DNA of 64,000 bases, from assembly GCA_035293765.1 (NCBI GenBank), contig DATGMF010000055.1, forward strand, positions 1 to 64,000, in the 5' to 3' direction. A program made the position numbers and the translations under genes. The stretch's first letter is position 1. Every line of letters begins with the position of its first letter. Under the pieces are notes generated by a model. The model was given only the letters and a program-made list of their open reading frames with translations. It made no database searches and was not told the DNA's origin. This DNA is from DASRHT01 sp035293765 (GTDB lineage: Bacteria; Chloroflexota; Ktedonobacteria; Ktedonobacterales; Ktedonobacteraceae). Shown here one piece after another: positions 16,958-26,322 of the stretch.

Positions 16958-17779
16958 TTATGCTTTCTTTGCAACGGGGAACTGAATCTCGGTCACATAA
17001 GAGTCGTCATCCTGACGTATAGGTTGTGAGCATTCCAGGTAGATTTCGCGATTGGGACCAACAATCGTGTAGCCATTGGCCTCAATCCAGCGCCCGAGAG
17101 CTTCGTATGCCTGGCTGAGCTTGTTGTATGCTCCCTTGTGAATGACGCTAGCCATTGTGGCGGCGGGAAGCTCGTAGACTTTGACACGTCCATTGGCGGC
17201 GAGCGGTTGTTTCAGGCAGACAGCCGCTTCCCCATCAATATCGCTCGTTTTATGCTCGTTGTCATGCCAGATCGCTACTCCGGTCAGCGCAATCACATCG
17301 ACGCCAGAGCGGCTCAAGTGCCCGTGGACTTCATTGAAGAGGCGACCAATCTCGGGATAGCTGGGAAGCTTATCGCGAACCCCAGCGACCAACTGTGCAT
17401 CAACCTGCTTGAGAATCACATCGTAGTTTGACATTGTATCCTCCATCGCAATCATGTCGAGTCGAGCTTCGATTCTTGTCAGCCGTTCCTGCTCCTCAGC
17501 TATCTGTTGCTGCAATTCGGCGCGTTTGAGCCGCAGCATGCCTTGAAGCTGTTCGGACGAAACTCCTTCATTGAGCACCTGACCAACCTGCTGGAGAGAA
17601 AAGCCCAGGTCTTTAAGCGCAAGAATGCGATTGAGCCTGGAAAGCTGGCTGGTTGCGTAGTAGCGATAACCGGTCGAGCAATCAATGCTGATCGGTTTGA
17701 GAAGGTCCATCTCATCATAGTAGCGCAAGGTTTTGATCGACACCTGACTCAACTTCGAGAAATCACCGATTTTCATCAT
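16958..17779 (-). CDS. MerR-family regulator with GyrI-like effector domain
   Basis: 273 residues. N-terminal winged helix typical of MerR (KIGDFSKLSQVSIKTLRYYDEMDLLKP), a dimerisation helix to about 120, then a C-terminal GyrI-like ligand-binding domain (about 120-273) with VHGHLSRSG, ATMASVIHKGAYNKL and EIQFPV. This is the BmrR/multidrug-binding type, not a metal-sensing MerR, because the short Cys-containing metal loop is missing. It should twist and activate its own spaced promoter (17835-17865) on binding an amphipathic drug-like ligand. Two ATGs (17779, 17776) are possible. The nearest downstream gene is the CDF exporter; a regulatory link is uncertain. Confidence 0.92.
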   Translation of the reverse strand: MMKIGDFSKLSQVSIKTLRYYDEMDLLKPISIDCSTGYRYYATSQLSRLNRILALKDLGFSLQQVGQVLNEGVSSEQLQGMLRLKRAELQQQIAEEQERLTRIEARLDMIAMEDTMSNYDVILKQVDAQLVAGVRDKLPSYPEIGRLFNEVHGHLSRSGVDVIALTGVAIWHDNEHKTSDIDGEAAVCLKQPLAANGRVKVYELPAATMASVIHKGAYNKLSQAYEALGRWIEANGYTIVGPNREIYLECSQPIRQDDDSYVTEIQFPVAKKA

Positions 17780-17834
17780 ACATGCGCTCCGTACGGATAT
17801 TGTTTACCTATGTGTAGCAATTGCTTCTACAGAG

Positions 17835-17865
17835 ACTTTATCATCTCCAGTTGCTGGAGGGTCAA
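17835..17865 (-). promoter_or_regulatory. MerR-type promoter/operator with 19-bp spacer
   Basis: Minus strand: -35 TTGACC (17865-17860), 19-bp spacer, -10 TAAAGT (17840-17835). The spacer holds a perfect dyad CTCCAG-caa-CTGGAG (17859-17845). This is the layout known for MerR, CueR, SoxR and BmrR promoters, where the regulator untwists an over-long spacer. It reads into the MerR gene, so autoregulation is expected. Confidence 0.85.
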
Positions 17866-17980
17866 GCCCTTTTGCCTTGACTTTTGACATGCTCGCAAAT
17901 TCGTAAAAAGCTCTTTCTTCTTTTGCTAACACTATTGCGAGCTATCACTCTTCACCTGCTTGTGAACTGCTATGGTCTCG

Positions 17981-18009
17981 TTGCGCAACCTGTATATGAA
18001 GCATATAAT
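17981..18009 (+). promoter_or_regulatory. Promoter of Uma2 gene cluster
   Basis: TTGCGC (17981-17986), 17-bp spacer, perfect TATAAT (18004-18009), giving a leader of about 45 nt before the ATG at 18063. Confidence 0.65.
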
Positions 18010-18062
18010 AGTAGGGCTGAAGCGATTGTTGTATGTATTGGGAAGTAGAGGAGCATAAAACT

Positions 18063-18644
18063 ATGGCACTACAACATCATCCCTCCATGACGGTTGAGGA
18101 GTACCTTCAACTTGATAGGCAGAGCACTGAAGCAAAATACGAGTATATTGACGGGCACGCGTATATGCTGGCAGGAGGAACGCCCAATCACGCCAAGATC
18201 AGCGGCAATATTGTTACTGCATTCAATAACTTACTTGCGCACCGTTCCTGTGGTGTTTATACCTCTGATGCGCGTGTACGCCTCTCGGAAACGCGCTTTG
18301 TCTATCCTGATATCACTGTAAGCTGTGATGGACGAGATCAGACCCAGGAAGAGACGATCCAATATCCTAAAGTCGTGGTAGAGGTACTTTCACCAGGTAC
18401 GGAGAGATACGACCGGGGGAGAAAATTTGCCCATTATCAGCAATGCCCCTCCATTCAGGAGTATATGCTTGTGGACACACAGCGGCAATGGATTGAGGTG
18501 TTCAGGCGCGAAAAAAATAACTTCTGGCTCTACCGTGCCTTTGGAGCCGAAGATACGTTGGAACTGGCGAGCCTGGACATTCAGTTTTCGGTAGCAAGCA
18601 TTTATCGCAATGTGATATTGCCGCCGGAAGATGATAACTTATAA
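18063..18644 (+). CDS. Uma2-family (DUF820) putative endonuclease
   Basis: About 193 residues. The family has a restriction-endonuclease-like PD-(D/E)XK fold. Visible parts: MTVEEYLQLD, KYEYIDGHAYML, VYPDITVSCDG (first acidic residue), KVVVEVLSPGTERYDRGRKFAHYQ (second acidic residue and downstream basic residue), and IQEYMLVDTQRQWIEVF. Uma2 genes are numerous in cyanobacteria and Chloroflexota; their biological role is not settled. The ATG at 18063 starts MALQHHPSMTVEEY; an upstream ATG (18033) adds ten residues but has no ribosome site. A nucleotidyltransferase gene follows 42 bp later. Confidence 0.85.
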   Translation: MALQHHPSMTVEEYLQLDRQSTEAKYEYIDGHAYMLAGGTPNHAKISGNIVTAFNNLLAHRSCGVYTSDARVRLSETRFVYPDITVSCDGRDQTQEETIQYPKVVVEVLSPGTERYDRGRKFAHYQQCPSIQEYMLVDTQRQWIEVFRREKNNFWLYRAFGAEDTLELASLDIQFSVASIYRNVILPPEDDNL

Positions 18645-18686
18645 ATAGTGTAAACCACTTAATGAATTATACGAGGAATTTCTGCT

Positions 18687-19511
18687 ATGTTCGATGTGGC
18701 TTCCTTATCTCCTCTGGTACAGCCGGTCGTCCTGGCTGCCGCTGAAATTTATTACAGGCATACTCAGCGCTGGTTTATTGGCTTGCTTATTCATGGATCG
18801 GCCTATAAAGGCGGCTTTATTCCTGGCTGTAGCGATATTGACCTGCGCCTCTATCTTGAAGACGAGGCGTTCGATCAATATGGTGAGTTGCCAATAGAGC
18901 TTGCCGCGGCCATTCATCGCGATCTGGCTGCTGTTGATCCTGCGCCGTTTCAGTATGTCCAGACCTATGCCTTCGCTAGTCATGCCTCAGGCGCAAAACC
19001 TGCACACTGGATTAGCGTCATCCCCGGCACGTATCACCTGCTAAAAGGCTCCATGCCTCATCCAGAGGCGACGGAGGCGCAGGTCGTTGCGCGTTGCCAT
19101 CATACGTTGCAAAGCGTTCCCACCTGGATCGCGGGAGCTTCCAGACAATTGCTCGATCATGGTAGCGATAAGCTCCAGCGGCACGCCCGTTTCCGCTGTA
19201 CGGAGGTCTGGCCGACGCTCTACAGCGTGCTGACACTGCGCAATGACGCGCCCTTTGCTATCTGGAAACTTCCTAAAGAGGAAGCTATCGCCTTAATGCC
19301 AGAAGATGAGCCGATGGGCAAAGCGATTCGTGCGTTCTATCACGCCGTCTACAGCTATTTTGGGGAGACGCGTGATCTGGACGATGCTTTACAGGTAATG
19401 CTCTGCGGCGTACGCTTTCTGCAAACCGCGGAAGAGTGGTATAATTTCAGTACCCTCAAGCGGAGTCGAGATAGCCACCAACTCACACTGCCTCCCTTGA
19501 AGGAAATATAG
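18687..19511 (+). CDS. Nucleotidyltransferase-fold protein
   Basis: 274 residues. The N-terminal part has the polymerase-beta-like signature HGSAYKGGFIPGCSDIDLRLYL: Gly-Ser at 37-38 and metal-binding Asp50 and Asp52. The rest (from about 90) is helical, with RHARFRCTEVWPTLYSVL and YNFSTLKRSR, and is not recognised. Such proteins transfer nucleotides to antibiotics, proteins or RNA, or act as toxins. No antitoxin-like small gene is adjacent. It lies 42 bp after Uma2 and 15 bp before the nuclease gene, so the three are probably one transcript. Substrate unknown. Confidence 0.75.
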   Translation: MFDVASLSPLVQPVVLAAAEIYYRHTQRWFIGLLIHGSAYKGGFIPGCSDIDLRLYLEDEAFDQYGELPIELAAAIHRDLAAVDPAPFQYVQTYAFASHASGAKPAHWISVIPGTYHLLKGSMPHPEATEAQVVARCHHTLQSVPTWIAGASRQLLDHGSDKLQRHARFRCTEVWPTLYSVLTLRNDAPFAIWKLPKEEAIALMPEDEPMGKAIRAFYHAVYSYFGETRDLDDALQVMLCGVRFLQTAEEWYNFSTLKRSRDSHQLTLPPLKEI

Positions 19512-19526
19512 ACATCAAACCTGAAG

Positions 19527-20252
19527 ATGTCAAACGAAAATGCGTTAAGGAGCAAAAAGAGAGGAAGGATTCCCTTGCTTCCCGTAACTATAGAAGGCGT
19601 CAGAAGAAACTTTATTGTCAGCGCCAACTTGATGTATTCTGTCACGTTAATCGACGAAAGTAGGCAGCGTATCTTTGTCTTCGGCGTGGAGCGACACGAG
19701 GCGATGGCTATCGTCGCGGCACTACACGATCTCGCTCAGTTGCGTCCTCAGACCGTCGATTTGATGGTTGATACGCTCAAGCAGCTCGGCCACACGCTGG
19801 AAGAGGCGCGCATTGAAAAATTTTCTATGTTACCGCCGCTCTACCATCTTTGCTCCTGTACGTTGCGCTGGCGTAATGGCGGCAACGGGGAGGCTGCGCA
19901 AGAACAAACGCTGCATGCGCGTCCCGGCGATATACTGGCCCTTGCCCTGCATATGAAAGCGCCGATCTTCGTCTCGGACGAATTCGCCAAACAGATGGGG
20001 GTCCCTCTGGCAGAAGGAGAAACGCCGGAACTCCTATTCGCTAAGTATTTGCTCAGGCAAGAAGGAATCACGCTGCCAGAAGGCAAGAAACTGCGCCTGG
20101 GCTTTAGCGGGACGCCTCTGCGCGATGCCCTTGTCAAAGAGTTCAAAGCCGCGCTCCAGGGCAAGGCTCCCCCTTTCCCGGAAGAGGATATGCAGCAAAG
20201 GAAGAAAGAATACCTCACTTTTTTGCTTGGGGAAGAGGCTCAAGTTCGCTAG
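19527..20252 (+). CDS. DUF151 bifunctional nuclease-domain protein
   Basis: 241 residues. Matches the BFN/DUF151 family by RIFVFGVERHEAMAIVAAL, LMVDTLKQLGHTLEEARIEKF and ARPGDILALALHMKAPIFVSDEFA. The family was described in plants as having DNase and RNase activity; its bacterial role is not clear. The N-terminal 30 residues are basic (RSKKRGR). The C-terminal 55 residues (GITLPEGKKLRLGF... EEDMQQRKKEYL) are charged and may be an extension. It starts 15 bp after the nucleotidyltransferase stop and ends an apparent operon; the ribosome site is weak, which suggests translational coupling. Confidence 0.82.
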   Translation: MSNENALRSKKRGRIPLLPVTIEGVRRNFIVSANLMYSVTLIDESRQRIFVFGVERHEAMAIVAALHDLAQLRPQTVDLMVDTLKQLGHTLEEARIEKFSMLPPLYHLCSCTLRWRNGGNGEAAQEQTLHARPGDILALALHMKAPIFVSDEFAKQMGVPLAEGETPELLFAKYLLRQEGITLPEGKKLRLGFSGTPLRDALVKEFKAALQGKAPPFPEEDMQQRKKEYLTFLLGEEAQVR

Positions 20253-20293
20253 CGGAACCTAAGCCAGATGATTTATGAGAGGTTTGCTTTGCA

Positions 20294-20348
20294 TGCTCGA
20301 TTGCAGAGGAAAAGCTTGATATGAGTTATTTTCTCCTGCAATCGAGCA
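20294..20348. terminator. Long hairpin between convergent nuclease and gltB genes
   Basis: TGCTCGATTGCAG (20294-20306) pairs perfectly with CTGCAATCGAGCA (20336-20348). The inner 29 nt can extend the stem through AGGAAAA and TTTTCTCCT with a bulge. It probably ends transcripts from both sides, although no clean T-run follows on the plus strand. Confidence 0.6.
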
Positions 20349-20360
20349 TTGTAAATTGCA

Positions 20361-23300
20361 TTAATGTGATACACTGACGCGTGAGTCGTCATAATCGCTG
20401 CTTTTGACGAAATCGCAGGCCGATGTGCTGGTGCCGCGTGGGAGGATGCGCCAGAACAGACCCTGCATGCGATGCCACTGCTTGAGAATATGTTCCGCGT
20501 GGCGGCTATGGGTCTTTCTGGCGTGCCATTCGATGATGGTACGTAGCGCCTCAGCCTCGTCGCAATCATCGATGCGGTGCAGTTCCACCAGTTCGGAATT
20601 GCAGCGCATAGGAAATTTTCCCACGTTGTCCAGCACGTAGGCGATGCCGGAAGACATGCCCGCGGCAAAATTGGGGCCGGTCTCGCCCAGCACGACTACC
20701 ATACCGCCAGTCATGTACTCACAGCCGTGCGCGCCCACGCCCTCGACAACAGCGAGCGCGCCGCTGTTGCGCACGGCGAAACGCTCTCCCGCGCGTCCGG
20801 CGGCGAAAAGCTGCCCTCCGGTCGCTCCGTAAAGGACGGTGTTGCCCAGAATGGTATTTTCCTGCGAGGCAAAGTTTGCATCCGTAGGCGGTGCAATTAC
20901 GATCTGCCCGCCCGTCATGCCCTTGCCAACGTAATCGTTGGCCTCTCCATGTAGCAAGAGGCGCATGCCGGGCACAGCGAACGCGCCGAAGCTCTGGCCC
21001 GCCGCTCCCTGGAAGTGGCAGGTAATGCTTACACCTGGCAGCCCCGTATTGCCGTAGCGCCGCGCGATCTCGCCCGCCAACCCGGCCCCTATCGAGCGGT
21101 CATAGTTATGAATGATGTGCTGCGTCAGCACGCTGCGCTCGCCCGCCAGAGCCTGCTCGGCGTCCAACAACAATTGTTCAGCTACCGGCGATGGTGGGAC
21201 GCTGGCAACGGCGTCGGGCGAGAACCTTTCGGCATTGGCGACCAGCAGAGCATCCAGGTCGATATCGCAATCATTAGGGCTGTGCAACAGGTCAGCTCGT
21301 CCAACGAGATCATCCAGGTGGGCGATCCCCAGTTGCGCCAACCACTCGCGGACCTCTTCGGCGACCAGCGTGAGATAGTTGATGAGGTGCTGCGCTCTGC
21401 CGCTGAATTTGGCGCGCAGGTCCTCTCTCTGGGTGGCGATGCCGGTCGGGCAGGTGTTGAGGTGGCATTGGCGGGCCATATCGCAGCCGAGCGTTACCAG
21501 GGCCGCCGTGCCAAAACCGAACTCTTCCGCTCCCAGCATGGCACCGATAATCACATCGCGCCCCGTTTTCAGGCCGCCATCCACACGTACCCTGACGCGC
21601 TTGCGTAGCCCGTTGCGCACAAGCACCTGCTGCGTCTCTGCAAGCCCGCGCTCCCAGGGCATGCCGACGTGTTTGATCGACTGTAAAGGTGATGCGCCCG
21701 TCCCACCATCATGTCCGCTGATCAAGATGTAGTCCGCATGCGCTTTGGCTACGCCCGCCGCGATTGTGCCGACGCCAATGCTCGCGACCAGCTTGACACC
21801 TACTCGCGCTCGCGGATTGATCTGGTGCAGGTCGTAGATCAGTTGCGCGATATCTTCGATGCTATAGATATCGTGATGCGGCGGCGGCGAGATCAGCGAA
21901 ACGCCGGGCGAGGTGTGACGTAAGCGCGCGATAAACGGCGTGACCTTCGCCGGCGGGAGTTGCCCGCCTTCGCCAGGCTTTGAGCCCTGCGCCATCTTGA
22001 TCTCTATCTCTTCTGCGCGTACCAGATATTCAGCCGTCACGCCGAAGCGGGCCGAAGCCACCTGCTTGATCTTGCTACTCACAGCGTGGTCTTCCAATGT
22101 CTCGTGATACCAGGCGGGATCTTCGCCACCCTCGCCCGTATTGTTACGCCCGCCGATGCTGTTCATGGCGACAGCAATGGTGCGGTGCGTCTCGGGGCTA
22201 AGCGCGCCAATCGACATGGCGGAGATGACAAAGCGCGCCCGAATCGACTCCATCGACTCTACCTCTTCTAATGGAATAGGCGTTGCTGGCGCGAATGAAA
22301 GCAGGTCGCGCAGATTGGTCGATGGACGCTGGTAGACCATGTGCGTAAACTGGCGATAATCGTCAGGGTTGCCGCTCTGGGCTGCTTTCTGGAGAGCGCG
22401 CACGATGAGCGGATTGTAGGCGTGATACTCGGCATCGCGCCGGAAACGGTAGCGCCCCAGGTCAGCCAGTTTGCGCCGTCGCTCGTTCGCCCCGTTGTTC
22501 TCCTGCGGCTGTAAAAGCGACGTGCAGCGTTTGATGACCTCTGCGGCGATATGCTTGAACGTGATTTTGCCAGGATGGACGGCGGAACCGGCGAAGCAGC
22601 GTTCAACCATCTCGGGAGCAAGCCCTACGACCTCGAACTGGCCCGCGCCGACAATGTTGCGCAACGTCGAGATGCCCATGCGCGCCATGACTTTGCATAA
22701 ACCATCTTCAATGATATGAAAGTACGACGCCACCGCTTGCTGACGCGTGATATGCTCCAGATGGCGCTCGCCTGCCAGCGATTGTACGCTTGTTATCGCC
22801 AATGTTGGTACAATCGCCTCCGCTCCATAGCCCAGTAGCAGGGCGATCTGGTGAATGTCGCAGGCGGCAGCAGTTTCGCAGAGAAGGGATGCCTGCATAC
22901 GCAATCCACGCTGGATCAATGCGCGATGCACCGCGCCGACAGCGATCAGCATCGGGATAGGAGCATTCTCGGGCGTTGCCTGCTGGTCGCTTAAAATGAG
23001 CAGCGTAGCCCCTCCGGTTATCGCGGCGCTCGCCTCCTCAATCAAGCGTTCAAGCGCAGTCTCAAGGGCGTCGGGTCCGTCAGCGGTTGCGAAGGTTGCG
23101 CTTAAAGTATGGGTACGAAAGGCGGGATCGGCAAGGTTGCGCAGGGCGGTCAATTGCGTAGTGTTCAGCAATGGCGTCTCCAGGTGCAGGAGCCGCGCAT
23201 GTTGGGCCGTTTCCGTAAGCAGGCTCTGGCGACGCCCCAGGTAGCAGTCAAGAGACATAACGATACGTTCGCGCAGAGGATCGATGGGCGGGTTGGTGAC

Positions 23301-24872
23301 CTGGGCGAAACGCTGGCGGAAGTAGTCCGCAAAAGAACGCGATTGACAGGAGAGAGCTGCCAGAGGCGCGTCATCGCCCATACTCCAGACAGGTTCCTTG
23401 CTCTCCGTCAGCATGGGGCGCAGCACCATCTCAATATCTTCGTGGGTATAGCCAAAGAGTTGCTGCTGGGCGAAGAGCGCAGAGGTATCCAGCTCCTCGT
23501 CTGCTGGCTCGCCCAGCGTTGCCAGATGGGTAAGCTGGTCGTTCAGCCACTGGCGATAAGGCTGGCGTCGCGCCAGGGCTTCTTTGATCTCGGCATTACG
23601 CAGCAACAGGCCGCGCTCCACGTCAACCGCGATCATCTCGCCCGGCCCCAATCTGCCGTGCTCCATGACTTCGTGCGGCTCGCAATGGATAACGCCAGCC
23701 TCGGAGGCAACGATGAGCATGCCCTGCGTCGTCAGCGTATAGCGAGCGGGGCGCAACCCGTTGCGATCAAGCGCGGCCCCGACGAAGCGACCGTCGCAAA
23801 AGACGAGCGCGGCGGGACCATCCCAGGGTTCGATCTGGCCCGCGTGATACTCGCACCATGCCTGCTGCGCGTCGTCCAGTTCAGGATTCTGTTCCCAAGC
23901 AGGAGGTATCAGCATCTGCATGCTATGCAGCAGGTCGCGCCCCGAATGTGTCAGCAGTTCAAGCGCGTTATCAAGCTGAGCCGAATCGCTGCTGGCTGGC
24001 TGGATGACTGGCAGGAGATCCTTGATCCTGTCATCCCATAGCGGCGAAGCCAGGGTGCTTGCGCGAGCCTGCATCCAGTTGATATTGCCCTGGATGGTGT
24101 TGATCTCGCCATTGTGCGCCAGCAAGCGCATCGGTTGGGCGAGATGCCAGGCCGGAAAGGTATTGGTGCTGTAACGCTGGTGAAAGACGGCAATGGCGGT
24201 GGTATAGCGAGGATCGGCAAGGTCGAGATAGAAGCTTGCTAGCTGATTCGGTGCCAGCAGACCTTTGTAAACGAGCGTCCTATGCGACAAGGAAACAATG
24301 TGGCAATCGGTGATTGCAGCTTCACGCAAGCGGCGTTCGATCAATCTGCGAGCATAGTACAGCGTTCGCTCGTACTGCTCAAGGGCGAGTTGGGGCGGAC
24401 AGGCAAGCAAGACCTGCACGATGGCGGGAGCGGTTGCCCTGGCCCTCGTCCCGAGCACTGTCTGGTCGAGCGGAGGGTTGCGCCAGCCCAGAAAATCCAG
24501 GCCGACGTTGATGAACGTCTGCTCTATAATCTTGCGGCTCTCCTGTGCTACATCGGGAGATCGTTGGGTGGAGGGCAAGAAGATCATGCCGACCGCCAGG
24601 CCGGCGGGATTGGCGACGGTAATCTGCTGCCGCTCAAGTTCCTCTAGCAGCAGTTTGCCGGGAAGCTGGGTGAGAATGCCCGCGCCATCGTATGTCTCGG
24701 CGTCGGCATCCTGTGCGCCGCGATGGGTGAGACGAGCCAGGGCTTCAAGGGCTGTGACCACGACCGTATGGCTGGCCTCGCCAGAGACGCTGGCGAGAAA
24801 GCCGGTGCCGCAGGCGTCATGTTCCCAACGACCGTCGTAAAGTGGGTAAGCGATATCATGCTCGTGCTTCAT
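20361..24872 (-). CDS. gltB: Glutamate synthase, large (alpha) subunit
   Basis: 1503 residues, the full length of the family. Converts glutamine plus 2-oxoglutarate to two glutamates for ammonia assimilation. Domains in order: class II amidotransferase whose nucleophile is Cys21 (WEHDACGTGF) after removal of a 20-residue propeptide; central domain to about 780; FMN/2-oxoglutarate barrel (about 800-1200, SIGALSPETHRTIAVAMN, GGEDPAW); 3Fe-4S ligands Cys1130, Cys1136 and Cys1141 in GCDMARQCHLNTCPTG; and the GXGXG helix (about 1250-1470, GGQIVIAPP). No small subunit gene (gltD) lies next to it, so the partner is elsewhere or a ferredoxin serves. Internal plus-strand frames here are shadows. Confidence 0.97.
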   Translation of the reverse strand: MKHEHDIAYPLYDGRWEHDACGTGFLASVSGEASHTVVVTALEALARLTHRGAQDADAETYDGAGILTQLPGKLLLEELERQQITVANPAGLAVGMIFLPSTQRSPDVAQESRKIIEQTFINVGLDFLGWRNPPLDQTVLGTRARATAPAIVQVLLACPPQLALEQYERTLYYARRLIERRLREAAITDCHIVSLSHRTLVYKGLLAPNQLASFYLDLADPRYTTAIAVFHQRYSTNTFPAWHLAQPMRLLAHNGEINTIQGNINWMQARASTLASPLWDDRIKDLLPVIQPASSDSAQLDNALELLTHSGRDLLHSMQMLIPPAWEQNPELDDAQQAWCEYHAGQIEPWDGPAALVFCDGRFVGAALDRNGLRPARYTLTTQGMLIVASEAGVIHCEPHEVMEHGRLGPGEMIAVDVERGLLLRNAEIKEALARRQPYRQWLNDQLTHLATLGEPADEELDTSALFAQQQLFGYTHEDIEMVLRPMLTESKEPVWSMGDDAPLAALSCQSRSFADYFRQRFAQVTNPPIDPLRERIVMSLDCYLGRRQSLLTETAQHARLLHLETPLLNTTQLTALRNLADPAFRTHTLSATFATADGPDALETALERLIEEASAAITGGATLLILSDQQATPENAPIPMLIAVGAVHRALIQRGLRMQASLLCETAAACDIHQIALLLGYGAEAIVPTLAITSVQSLAGERHLEHITRQQAVASYFHIIEDGLCKVMARMGISTLRNIVGAGQFEVVGLAPEMVERCFAGSAVHPGKITFKHIAAEVIKRCTSLLQPQENNGANERRRKLADLGRYRFRRDAEYHAYNPLIVRALQKAAQSGNPDDYRQFTHMVYQRPSTNLRDLLSFAPATPIPLEEVESMESIRARFVISAMSIGALSPETHRTIAVAMNSIGGRNNTGEGGEDPAWYHETLEDHAVSSKIKQVASARFGVTAEYLVRAEEIEIKMAQGSKPGEGGQLPPAKVTPFIARLRHTSPGVSLISPPPHHDIYSIEDIAQLIYDLHQINPRARVGVKLVASIGVGTIAAGVAKAHADYILISGHDGGTGASPLQSIKHVGMPWERGLAETQQVLVRNGLRKRVRVRVDGGLKTGRDVIIGAMLGAEEFGFGTAALVTLGCDMARQCHLNTCPTGIATQREDLRAKFSGRAQHLINYLTLVAEEVREWLAQLGIAHLDDLVGRADLLHSPNDCDIDLDALLVANAERFSPDAVASVPPSPVAEQLLLDAEQALAGERSVLTQHIIHNYDRSIGAGLAGEIARRYGNTGLPGVSITCHFQGAAGQSFGAFAVPGMRLLLHGEANDYVGKGMTGGQIVIAPPTDANFASQENTILGNTVLYGATGGQLFAAGRAGERFAVRNSGALAVVEGVGAHGCEYMTGGMVVVLGETGPNFAAGMSSGIAYVLDNVGKFPMRCNSELVELHRIDDCDEAEALRTIIEWHARKTHSRHAEHILKQWHRMQGLFWRILPRGTSTSACDFVKSSDYDDSRVSVSH

Positions 24873-25193
24873 GCATTGTCTCCCGAAAAGAGATAGTCAA
24901 CCAATGCTAGAGGCACCCGCGCTGGAGCCGGAGAGTTTTCGACCCTCAAACAGCGAAAGTCGAAGTCATTACTTATGTTGTGTGGACCCTGAAAAGGGCA
25001 GCTTCCACCTCATACAAGGCGCAAAAAGGCGCCCTTTGGAGCATCTTTGGAATATTGAGAGAGCGGCATAGCTCATAGCAGGATCAGCGATATGACTTGC
25101 TGTGCAGAGTATAACATATTCAAACCAACGAAAACAAGGGAGCAAGCACAGCCACCCAGTTTTTCGTTGAGAAAGGGAATATGTAACCTGTTG
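24873..25193 (-). promoter_or_regulatory. gltB leader and probable promoter
   Basis: Gene-free stretch. Minus strand: TTGTTT (25137-25132), 18-bp spacer, TATACT (25113-25108), which would give a leader of about 230 nt. In the leader, around 25020-25040, short GC-rich arms (GGGCGC and GCGCC around a T-run) could form a hairpin. A long structured leader may mean post-initiation control, but no known riboswitch class was recognised. Confidence 0.4.
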
Positions 25194-25213
25194 AAAGCGG
25201 GGCGACCCGCTTT
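25194..25213 (-). terminator. Terminator of kinase gene
   Basis: AAAGCGGG and CCCGCTTT form an 8-bp stem with a GCGA-type tetraloop (25194-25201, 25206-25213), four bases past the stop codon of the kinase gene; TTT ends the 3' arm. Confidence 0.65.
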
Positions 25214-25216
25214 GTG

Positions 25217-26206
25217 CTAGCGGACTTGATGCGCGAACTGAGCCAGAAAGCCCAGCGCGATGATCACGAGGCAAACGGCCATGATAATCAGCGCGGCGAG
25301 GATGACTTGCTGGCGAACGTGACTGGTACCGGGCTTGTCGGGCTGATAGGGGACGGGCGTGACCTCTTCCAGGTTGCGCAGGTCGTGCAGCATATCGTCC
25401 ATCGATTTATAGCGTTTATCGGGGTCGCGCCGGATGGCCCGCATGACGACGGTTGCCAGCCTGGGTGAAATGTTGGGGTTGGAATGCAGGATCGAGGGCG
25501 GATCTTGCGAAACGTGCTGATTCATGACGGCAAAGACATTTTCTCCCTCGAAGGGGGGATGCCCACATAACATTTCGTAGAGCATAGCGCCAACGGCGTA
25601 AATGTCGGAACTGGCGGTTCCGCGCTCACCTCGGAGCTGCTCGGGCGACATATAGTCCGGCGTGCCCACTGTACCGGAGAAGCCGCGCCACGTCACGCGC
25701 CGCGCCCCTTCAAGCAACGCAACGCCAAAATCGATGATTTTGACGCTGCCATCCTGCTGAAGCATGATATTTTCAGGCTTAATGTCACGGTGAAAAACGC
25801 CATGTGCATGGCAATATGCCAGCGCATCGCAAATCTGAAGCGTGAGCTGAATAGCTTCCGCAGGGGGTAGCGGACCCGACGCGGCAAAACGCTCTTCCAG
25901 CACCTCGCGCAGGGTGCGTCCGTTGATATATTCCACTACCAGGTACTGCTCGCAGCGTTCTTCACCGGTGTTGAGCAGGGCCTGAACATGGGGATGTTGC
26001 AGGCGATTGCCAACCTCGGCCTCGCGCTTATAACGTTCAAAAACGGCAACGTTGCCGATCAAGTCGTCATTGGGAAATTTAAGCACGACTTCTTGCTGAT
26101 TGTGCAGGTCTTGCGCGAGATAGACGCGATTCATCCCTCCATGCCCGAGCATACGAATGATCTCATAATGGTCGATTTGCGCGCCTGGTGCGTATACTGT
26201 TGTCAT
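25217..26206 (-). CDS. Ser/Thr protein kinase with C-terminal membrane anchor
   Basis: 329 residues. Hanks-type kinase domain at about 10-275: glycine loop MLGHGGMNRVYLA, VVLKFPND (Lys), HRDIKPEN with catalytic Asp, DFGVALLEG, GTPDYMSPEQLRGE. After a short Pro-rich linker, VILAALIIMAVCLVIIALGFLAQF forms one membrane helix at the very C-terminus with only a few residues beyond, so there is no external sensor domain. That is unlike PASTA kinases and suggests a membrane-tethered cytosolic kinase with inputs from partner proteins. Promoter at 26293-26322. It lies directly upstream of gltB on the same strand but is separated by a terminator. Confidence 0.93.
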   Translation of the reverse strand: MTTVYAPGAQIDHYEIIRMLGHGGMNRVYLAQDLHNQQEVVLKFPNDDLIGNVAVFERYKREAEVGNRLQHPHVQALLNTGEERCEQYLVVEYINGRTLREVLEERFAASGPLPPAEAIQLTLQICDALAYCHAHGVFHRDIKPENIMLQQDGSVKIIDFGVALLEGARRVTWRGFSGTVGTPDYMSPEQLRGERGTASSDIYAVGAMLYEMLCGHPPFEGENVFAVMNQHVSQDPPSILHSNPNISPRLATVVMRAIRRDPDKRYKSMDDMLHDLRNLEEVTPVPYQPDKPGTSHVRQQVILAALIIMAVCLVIIALGFLAQFAHQVR

Positions 26207-26292
26207 AAATCTCCGCCGCTATTCCGAACCGAACTGAGGCTTCCCTCAGTGCATTGTCACCTGACCCGTCTGAGGGTTCTAAGTATGCTGAA

Positions 26293-26322
26293 AGTATAAC
26301 ATACCAGGAGGGTGAGCTGTCA
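26293..26322 (-). promoter_or_regulatory. Promoter of the membrane-anchored kinase
   Basis: Minus strand GTGACA (26322-26317), 18-bp spacer, TATACT (26298-26293). The leader to the ATG at 26206 is about 80 nt. The remaining gap to 26560 holds no convincing gene. Confidence 0.55.

Noticed and set aside
23109..24041. 310-codon plus-strand frame within gltB
   Set aside because: Antisense shadow of a well-conserved coding region; low-complexity pattern from reverse-complement codons.
20361..24872. Possibility that the large gltB frame is a fusion with gltD
   Set aside because: It ends after the GXGXG domain at the standard length; no FAD/NADPH small-subunit domain is present.
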